From: Heracleum sosnowskyi
Lineage: Eukaryota > Streptophyta > Magnoliopsida > Apiales > Apiaceae
DNA: 64,000 nucleotides
Assembly (NCBI GenBank): GCA_030848705.1
Contig: JAUIZM010000012.1
Location: 1,173,001-1,237,000 of the forward strand
Direction: 5' to 3'
Under the pieces are notes generated by a model that had not been told where the DNA came from, did not search any database, and saw only the letters and a list, made by a program, of their open reading frames with translations. Shown here one piece after another: positions 56,760-64,000 of this stretch (within the stretch, counting starts at the first letter, position 1; every line of letters begins with the position of its first letter). A program made the translations under genes and the position numbers.

Positions 56760-57478
56760 TGTTATGGATTAAAAAATGTACTTGTAAATTGATTGCTAAG
56801 GTTTAAGAGAGCTTCGAGCTTTAATGGCTGCTCTTGTTGTCAGGGACTAACTCGGTCCTAACAAGATGCCTACGTATCTCTAGTATTTAGAGAATCAAGC
56901 CAATAAAACGTAGTTCTTGGTGTTGCCCTCGGAGCTATGGCGGCAGGGGCACACCAAGGACGCAGTGACTTGTATGTCCTTATTCGAGGATGAAGTCTAA
57001 AACGTTGTAGATGACGTATGGAGCTGTGTCCAAAACGTAGTAGATGACGTACGGAGCTGTGTCCAAAACGTAGTTTTGAGATGATGGGTCAGACCCTTTA
57101 TATAGGCGTTTAAAAGCCTAATGGATAAGTATTGATTTCTTTTAAGGTTAAGTCTTATCCTTGACGGTGGATAAGTATTGACTTTCTTAAAGGATAAGTC
57201 TTATCCTTGACAGTGGATAAGGATAAATTCTAGATCCTTCCTTGTAGGAGTTGTTTCCATATCATAACAGACTTGTATTGAAACAAGCCCACTTGTATTA
57301 GAACAAGCCTGTATTGGACGTCTCCTAATACAGGTTGTACTTCTAGCCCAAATATTAATTATGAAATTAATATTTAATTAGAGTTTCGGGCCTTATTAAT
57401 GGGCCTTATTTTTGGACCATCTATGTTTAATTAATGCAATATTAATTATGTCTTTAGGGTTATTTTTAACCCATATCA
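56760..57478 (-). repeat. 5' LTR of gypsy element 2
   Basis: 719 bp, 13 substitutions from the copy at 42008-42726. The minus-strand TATATAAA box lies near 57096-57104. Confidence 0.95.
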
Positions 57479-58200
57479 CTAACCAATTACCTATTTTAGC
57501 CAAAGTGTATATTCTTTTTTATATTTTCTAACTAAAATTTTTACTTTTCTATTTTTTCTAACTAAACCTCTCATTTTCCAAAAATATCACGGGCAGTTCT
57601 TTTTAATGATATAAAATAATAATATTTATAATTACTAATAACTAACCGTTTAGCTTTATTTTTCTAAAGCGTATATTCTTTTTTATATTTTCTAACTAAA
57701 ATTTTTCCTAAGTAAAATCTCACATTTTTCAAAAATATCACATGCAATTTCATTTAGTAACATAAAATAGTAATATTATAAATACTAACCGATTACCTTT
57801 GTTAGCCAAAACGTATATATTTTTTATATCTTTTAATTAAATTTCCCATTTTCTAAAATTATCGTAGACGGTATCTATCTATACTATACTATTATATAAT
57901 ATCCGAAACATTGAAAGTTTTGATTTCAATTTTCGGTAATTTATTCTATTTAATATATCTATATGTACTATTATATAATAACCGAAATATTGAAAGTTTT
58001 GATTTTCGATTTTCTCACATATATAATATAACTACAAACTCTTTTAATTATATTTACTTAGAATTCAAAAAACACAACCTTTTTTTAGAAAATATTTATA
58101 TTTATATATATTACAACAAAATATATTGATAATTTTGACGGTTATCTTGACTGACATGCTTACTAAGCTAATAAACTATTATAAAATCTATAAATTTTTC
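57479..58200 (+). mobile_element. Continuation of the interrupted Helitron copy and further Helitron-like starts
   Basis: From 57479 the sequence resumes the interior of the Helitron-like copy cut at 42007 (ACCAATTACCTATTTTAGCC). Near 57880 and 57955 two TCTATACTAT/TCTATATGTACTATTATA starts are followed by the same CCGAAACATTGAAAGTTTTG text, so more copies or fragments are stacked here. No clear 3' hairpin follows. Confidence 0.45.
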
Positions 58201-60060
58201 CAGATTTAAAATATTAAAGTAGTACTTTTAATTAAATGTAGCATTTTCAGAAGTATTAAAATCTCAAAAATTCTCGTCTTTTACTTTTAATTTCAAAAAA
58301 AAGTCCATCCACCTGTCTCAAAATTTTACTATTCTTTTTGTTTTTTTTTCCATTCATGCATATTTTTGCAGAATGATACTGATGAACGAGCCTGCAATCT
58401 TGAGGCTGATCAGAATGAGAAGCTACTATTTTGTACAACATAGATTTGGAATAGGAGAAACTTGTTTGCCGTGTGACATTAACAACTTCTGCTGAAAAAC
58501 TGAGTGAATGAATCATAATTGTATGGACATGTTTTTGGCCCAACCTGAGCTCTACAATTTCAAACAAAAAATAACACCTCATAAAACTCATGCATCAGAA
58601 ATACCATTTCTTAATGATATAATATTATCAGGCCGACTTCTGTTTAGATATTCACTATAGTTAAATTCCAAGCATCAAATCCAGAGAGATTGCATTGCTG
58701 TTTCATAAAAATCATCGGCATGCCAGGTCTAGTAACCAAATTCTAGGAATACCAGCAGTTTTCCAACCTATATGAGTACATTATTACCGCAATTCCAGGA
58801 AGTACAAACGTCCAAAGACAGTCTAGCTATTCCCCGAACTTCAGTCCAGAGTTTTGTATGTTAAGAGTAGTTTCAACAGCGACAACCAAAACAAATATTA
58901 CAACGGATTCGAATCTGGGTCCCCGAACATAAACCAAGTCCTCCGATAGTTTTGGCAAGTACTGAAAGCTAAACAGTTACAAAGCATCTGCTTGTATAAA
59001 TAAGAGAGAGAAAAATAATATTGAACTACACATGTAACCGTATTTGAGAAGTTTTATGATAGTCCCTCAGTCCCAAAACGAATGAGCGACTTCTTTTTGC
59101 ACGTATATCAATGCACTCGGTTGAGGTATTTGTAGATAATATTTTTTTTGATTCTTTTGTTTTGTATAAAAATATAGATCTATATTTTTATTCAAAAAAA
59201 TATTATCTACAAGTACCTCAGCCAAACACAATGAAATGCGTGAAAAAGTCAGAAGATCATTCTTTTTGAGATGGAAGCAGTGCTATGTTTTTTCCCGCAT
59301 GTAGTGTGTCTCCATTCTTTGAGTGCATAACAGAAATCAGAAAATCCAGATTTTCACATTTGCTAAGTGCACAGAATAGCAAGAAGCGTTTTCATGCTTG
59401 AGGAAAATCAAATATTTGTTTTTCTTTGCAAATACATAGTGATAAGGAAAGCTATATATATGAGGACCAAACATGAACCAAATCCTCCGATGCTTTTGGT
59501 AAGTAATTAAATATTAGGGTATAAACATGATAGGCGAACAAAGGAGTTAATTATAGCGACGTCAGTTACCGTCTCAAAATTAGTGGTAACACATTTGGGA
59601 CTCTGTAAGTTAGGTGAACTATGCAATTGTCTACAACTATAGAGGTCAGGCAATGGTCGAGAAATGGTTGTTCAGAAGCCTCCAAAGTAATAACATATGT
59701 TTACTCTTTTTTCTTTTTTTTATAATTTTGTGATTGTTAACGAATAAATTTATATAAAATGAAATTATATGACATACATTATCATGTCCAAGTTTCTAAA
59801 ATAGCGAAACATCAATAAATGTTTTTAAAATTAAAATCAAATTCCGGTCAATTTGATTGAATCAAAGTCAAAAAGAATTTTCAAATAGGAGCGGAGGAAG
59901 TACTTAACTAAGGGCTAAAATACATTGAACTCATATTTCTGTTATGCTCTCACTTACTATATTTTCTTAACCCCGCATTATGCCATTGTCCACAATACAA
60001 GTATATTCAGAGCAAAAACAAATCGATATCAATTCCTATGACCTAAGGAATCAAGGTTCC
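58201..60060. other. Intergenic DNA, no assignable gene
   Basis: Nothing recognised in six frames. At 59140-59215 the sequence AGATAATATTTTTTTTGA and its complement form an inverted repeat of about 35 bp, perhaps a small MITE remnant. Confidence 0.35.
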
Positions 60061-60079
60061 GTTAAAGCAAATACCTCTG

Positions 60080-60180
60080 CAAGTTGCTCTCCCGGCATCA
60101 GAAGTTCCATCTCCATGATCTTCGTCGGAAGCAGCAGTTTCATGATCTTCATCCGAAACAGCGCCTCGGGGAAATTCATC
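60080..60180 (-). other. Possible orphan exon
   Basis: After a CCAAGCAG acceptor-like site the minus strand is open in two frames. One reads DEFPRGAVSDEDHETAASDE, the kind of acidic linker seen in real proteins. I recognise no family and see no joining exons. Confidence 0.25.
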
Positions 60181-60277
60181 TGCTTGGAGCAAAAAAAAGT
60201 ATCATGATGTACAAATTTATCTATCAGATGCTTTAACAGCGGCTACTAATACTGTGTGCATATTTTGGATGGAACAA

Positions 60278-60512
60278 TGCATGAAATTATGTGCAACGGG
60301 AGGCTGAATAAACCAAAGACACTAAAATCGTAAATATATAAAAACTGCAATTCTACGTCTGCAATAACTTTGTATGCCTCTAAACCCAATAAGTCGTTAA
60401 AAAGACAAGTGCAGTAGCAATTGCGAGTATTATTTCATCAATAATGATTTGTGCAAATGAATAAATTCAACATCTGAGGTTTGCATGAGCCTGATTGATC
60501 TATACAAAAAAT
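60278..60512 (+). repeat. Local duplication, copy 1 (empty MITE site)
   Basis: About 235 bp recur at 62638-63341 with high identity. Here GCCTCTAAACCCAATAAG is uninterrupted; the second copy holds an insertion at CTCTAAA. Confidence 0.85.
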
Positions 60513-60970
60513 TCAACTTCCCAGACTGAACAGGTCGGTAATGGGGACAAAAGAACTTTTGGATTTTCCGGTCCTACAAATTGTAAAGCTGAGGATAGTC
60601 ATATTCAAACAACACATATATTGGTACTAAAACCTAGTCTTGCAAATTCTCAAGACACCAAAACTGTTATTTTGCCACATTCCTCTTAACAAAGTGCATT
60701 AAGTACTGAAGACGATCACGGAGAGCCTGACAATGATGGTGGTCACGCAGCAAATGTGTGAAATTTCAGTGGACATAAAAGGGATGGAACCTTGCTCTGT
60801 TGTGTGCTTTCCACTGGCTATATCGGTGAAGAAAGTTCATTCCACATATCAAAAAATGAGTATGCTGTGGAAAATCTTAGTGATACTGAACTTATGTCTC
60901 AGACTTGGAGGCATTCTTGTGGTTATAAAAACAAGTCTGACAGTTGTTGTTCTCGAGGCAATCTTAGGAT
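60495..60970 (+). pseudogene. DUF3741/DUF4378-like plant protein fragment
   Basis: One frame, interrupted by two stops (near 60687 and 60752), reads HILVLKPSLANSQDTKTV, then HKRDGTLLCC, GYIGEESSFHISKNEYAVEN and LSDTELMSQTWRHSCGY. The order LKP-slan, then a GY-ESSF-NEYA segment, then LSD-E-MS-RHS resembles the middle of large plant proteins with DUF3741 and DUF4378 domains, as I recall them. It covers perhaps 150 of some 900 residues. The stops show that it is dead. Family assignment is moderate. Confidence 0.5.
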
Positions 60971-61117
60971 CACTGGATTTGCACCACCTTTTATAGAGGT
61001 CACTCCTTGCGGAGGTATTGATATTATGTATTTATAAAAACTACTTCAAGTCTTCATATTTGTGAATTAAACGTATGTCATAAAATTTAACATAAAGTTT
61101 TATATTATGTTAAAAAA

Positions 61118-61330
61118 TATTACATATATATATATATATATATATTAATTTATTTAATTAATTAATTTATTTATTTCGTGTACTTCGTGTCGTGTCGTGT
61201 ACTTGAAGGGTAAACCCAAACCCGATACTAAATCTCGGTCGTGTACTTTCGTTTCGTGTACTAAAAATGGAAACCCAAACACTAAATTTTCGTGTCGTTT
61301 CGTGTCGTGTCGAAAATTGCCGGATCTAAG
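61118..61330. repeat. (AT)n run and CGTGT-rich repeat
   Basis: An AT microsatellite (about 61124-61145) adjoins a tract of CGTGTCGTGT and GGGTAAACCCAAACCC-type motifs in both orientations (61177-61320). This is typical of another small plant MITE-like family. Boundaries not fixed. Confidence 0.45.
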
Positions 61331-62637
61331 TGAGTGAATGTTAATCATATTCTAATACTACGGGCCACATTTAAGTGCGAAAATTCACACATTTAAATAG
61401 CTCAAAGTGCTTACCAAGGTGCAGACACCGACATGCAACAGCTTTTGAGCCTAAACTTGTAGAAGTGCCGATAACAGAACTAGTTCCATATTATCTTGCA
61501 CCAGAAGTCGCAGCTGGAGCTTATATTGTAAACCGTAGCTGAACCTGCACAAGGTACATAAACGACAACTAGGGCCGGGTTTATGTCAATACTAGAATCT
61601 GAAATAGTACCATGACCATCAATCATGGTGCAGAGGGGCTACATGCATTGGCCTTTTAAACGAATATTTAAGTTACAAAGAATCATAATATACCGTAGCT
61701 GGCATGATGCTGCAGTCAGTGGCAGTGAACAGATATGAATAAAAAGAATCAAAATTTGTAAGTAATTAACTTATTCCTGTCTAAACAGGTAAATTAATTA
61801 TCTACATAAACTAATGGGGTCAAATTCAGATTTATTACTACAAAAATAATTTTTTAATGGGGTCAATTTTGAATTTCCCTACAATAAATATATCTTTTTT
61901 AAATATTTATACATATAAAAATTCATTTTTTAAAATTTTAGTGAGGTCGGTTGCACCAGCTGGTGATACATTGGCTACGCCCTTGGCTGTTCACAAGAAT
62001 TTTCAAAGATTTGAATTCAGCCATAATTGTGTAAAGTATAGGGGAATCAACATCAAATGTTGAGGCTGGTCAGTATGGTGAGATGCCAAGGGGTACCAGG
62101 TCTTCTTTCTTCAAGAGGAAAATTTTCATTTTAAAACCAGCATTCACTTCCAAGTCTAAGAAACATGTCGCCAAACCTCACTTCTTGTTTAGCCCATGGC
62201 AATTTGCATTTTGTTGATATATGATCAAATACCAATCTGATTTTACCAACAGCACTCAAAATATTCCTATAGGCCTAAGCCTTTGTTAGGCATGTATTCA
62301 TAAATCTGTTAAGACTTGAATCCCTCCCAGGAAAATCCAAATTAAGGGGGCACAAAATCAGAGCTCTAATCTTGACAGTTTGGTAAGAGCAAGTTGATGA
62401 CAAAATTTGTCAATCTATTGTCTGGTGGTTTCTTTTTCTTATTTCAAAATGCGCATCTTCTATAGCTACACGTGGAGCTGTGACCAGCCTTATAGTCTAT
62501 AGCATATATCGATAATTTATAGAAAAAAGTGTTTTTCCCTCTCTTTTCAGATATTTTTCCCTCGTAATCGGGCCAGGGCTGTAAATATATTGGGCCTTCT
62601 ATTTATATCTTGGGCCAGACATATTTTGAATCCATCA
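61331..62637. other. Intergenic DNA, possible exon debris
   Basis: Around 61400-61530 the minus strand has gene-like text (TSSVIGTSTSLGSKAVAC) ending at a GGTAAGC donor-like site, but with a stop upstream and no family I know. The remainder shows nothing. Confidence 0.3.
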
Positions 62638-63341
62638 AATGCATTAAATTATGTGCAACGGGAGGCTGAATAAACCAAAGACACTAAAATCGTAAATATA
62701 TAAAAACTGCAATTCTACGTCTACAATAACTTTGTATGCCTCTAAATAGGTTGTTCACGAACCGAATCGAGCTGAGTTTTGATGTAAACGAGTCGAGTTT
62801 TACTCTCTTTTTTTCTGACGAACCGAGCCGAGCCGAGCCGAGCTTTCTTATCGCACAAAATTCGTGTTCGAGCTCGAGCTCGTTAACTAACGAGCCGAAC
62901 ACGAGCTTTTATCGAACAAAAACGAGTCTAGTCGAGCCGAGCTTTTTAGAACTTACAATTTTTCTGGATAATAAAGCACAATTTTTCTTAGCCCAACGAA
63001 CTAAAACATTTTTTGTCGAACTCGATCTCGAATTCTTAATGAATAATTTTTTGTGTTCGAACTCAAGCTCGAATTATTAACAAACCGAGCCGAATCGAAC
63101 CCTTAACGAACCGAGCTCGAGCTTGTTCACGAAAGCTCTGTCTCTAAACCCAATAAGTTGTTAAAAAGACAAGTGCAGTAGCAATTGCGAATATTATTTC
63201 ATCAATGATTTGTTATTTTATAAGCGAGGTCCTTGTTTAACTAATCGTTTAAATTTTATAAAGCACATCTTAGGTATTATGCAAATGAATAAATTCAACA
63301 TCTGAGGTTTGCATGAGCCTGATTGATCTATACAAAAAATT
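62638..63341 (+). repeat. Local duplication, copy 2 (filled MITE site)
   Basis: Matches 60278-60512 but carries the MITE at 62747-63140 and about 70 extra bases at 63210-63280. A further 30-bp match (AGAGGTCACTCCTTGCGGAG) links 60994 with 63480, so the original duplication was longer. Confidence 0.85.
62747..63140. mobile_element. hAT-like MITE, about 394 bp, related to repeat B
   Basis: Inserted into a duplicated sequence whose empty copy survives at 60378-60386. Flanks are CCTCTAAA (62739-62746) and TCTCTAAA (63141-63148), an 8-bp target duplication with one mismatch, as for hAT elements. Ends show TAGGTTGTTCACGAACCGA and, on the other side, GCTTGTTCACGAAAGC. The interior is full of CGAGCCGAG, GAGCTCGAGCTCG and AACGAACCGAG motifs, as in the copies at 2425 and 8303. 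Confidence 0.75.
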
Positions 63342-64000
63342 GAAATACATATCTAATTCAGCGGAAGTGCAAGCGAGAAAAGGATGGCTCTTATTCGTCA
63401 AAATTTCACAGATTTGAAGCTTCTCCAATTTCAATATTCTCCAGCATCTATGTTCTTAGACCTGCTTCGATGGTAGAAATAGAGGTCACTCCTTGCGGAG
63501 GTATTGAAATAGGACTAAGCAAGTCTAAATTCGTCAGAGTTTACCAAGTATATGCATAAGCTCACGCTTCATATTAATATTTTATTATTTTATTCAAATA
63601 CAGTTAAGATGTATACAGAGCTCACTCTTCATATTAAAATTAATTTTCTTTAGAAGTAATAATAAAATAATGTTTATAGTCGCTAGGAATGGAACATTAA
63701 TTTGGGCCTGCAAATTGCTGTCAAGAATCTGTGTATATATGTTAAATCTTAACCTACAACTTTGGGCTAAGTTTCTTAGATATTGGGCCTGCTTTGTTCA
63801 GCGATGTTGCAATGTTCTTTTCTATAGTAAACATTTCTTTTATGTCATGCATATATTTTTTTTATTTTTTCTTTAATGTATTTTTTAATATAACTTAGGT
63901 GTTACTATTTCTCCGAATTAGCTCATGAAGTCATGAAGCAACTGGAGATTTTGAGCTTCCACGAAAATCTCTCCCCACTAATTACATTAATCTGTTGGAA
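63342..64000. other. Intergenic DNA to the window edge
   Basis: No gene recognised. The frame at 63670-63876 has no features beyond chance. Confidence 0.4.

Larger units (their letters stand above)
42008..57478 (-). mobile_element. Ty3/gypsy retrotransposon 2 (Tat lineage), split by a nested Athila element
   Basis: Two 719-bp LTRs are flanked by the perfect target duplication CTAAC (42003-42007, 57479-57483). The uninterrupted junction CTAACCAATTACC exists in the neighbouring Helitron copy near 41371. LTR divergence is 13/719, roughly 0.7 million years at 1.3e-8. Without the nested element it would be about 7.8 kb. The interior closely resembles element 1, including the poly-G linker and polypurine tract, but has several stops and frameshifts. 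It retains the full integrase, including the C-terminal part missing from element 1. Confidence 0.95.

Noticed and set aside
58256..58591. 111-codon minus frame
   Set aside because: No recognisable motif and not supported by splice sites or similarity that I know.

Overview
This is plant nuclear DNA, most likely from an eudicot. The evidence is AT-rich intergenic sequence, spliced genes with GT/AG introns, plant-type CACTA, Helitron, MITE and Ty3/gypsy transposons, and plant-only gene families. I see no bacterial operons, rRNA genes, functional tRNA genes or CRISPR arrays. Most of the window is transposon sequence. Only two host genes look intact: a MAPKKK-like kinase at 876-1718 (minus) and a four-exon heavy-metal-associated (HMA/HIPP-like) gene at 38719-39820 (minus). 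Host gene debris includes an ammonium transporter tail (9262-9609), HCF107 exons inside a transposon (11943-13288), an HMA relic (23508-23633) and a DUF3741/DUF4378-like relic (60495-60970).

Layout. 1-10.3 kb holds the kinase gene, two pairs of inverted dispersed repeats, nested MITEs and the transporter relic. 10.3-15.1 kb holds a 190-bp MITE and then a 4168-bp CACTA element (10890-15057, target duplication CTA) that carries degraded HCF107 exons. 15.5-15.9 kb is a solo LTR. 17112-22678 is a second CACTA element (target duplication TAT) with an apparently intact, spliced Tnp2-type transposase of 909 residues. 25939-33463 is a complete Tat-lineage gypsy element (494-bp LTRs, target duplication CTAGA) with a broken pol and a 55-bp palindromic tandem array ahead of its 3' LTR. 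33.5-42 kb is a Helitron-rich tract around the HMA gene.

42008-57478 is a second Tat-lineage gypsy element, on the minus strand (719-bp LTRs, target duplication CTAAC), inserted into a Helitron copy. Its gag gene is itself split by a plus-strand Athila-lineage element (48491-56116, target duplication CAGCC). That Athila element has lost reverse transcriptase, RNase H and the integrase core, and its gag, protease and integrase tail now form one open frame. 57.5-64 kb holds Helitron remnants, the DUF4378-like relic, and a local duplication in which one copy contains a roughly 394-bp hAT-like MITE and the other is the empty site.

The insertion history can be read directly: Helitron copies first, then gypsy element 2 (LTR divergence 13/719), then the Athila element inside it (10 substitutions in about 1436 aligned LTR bases). 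Terminal repeats and target duplications were read by eye. Family names rest on recognised motifs, not database searches.
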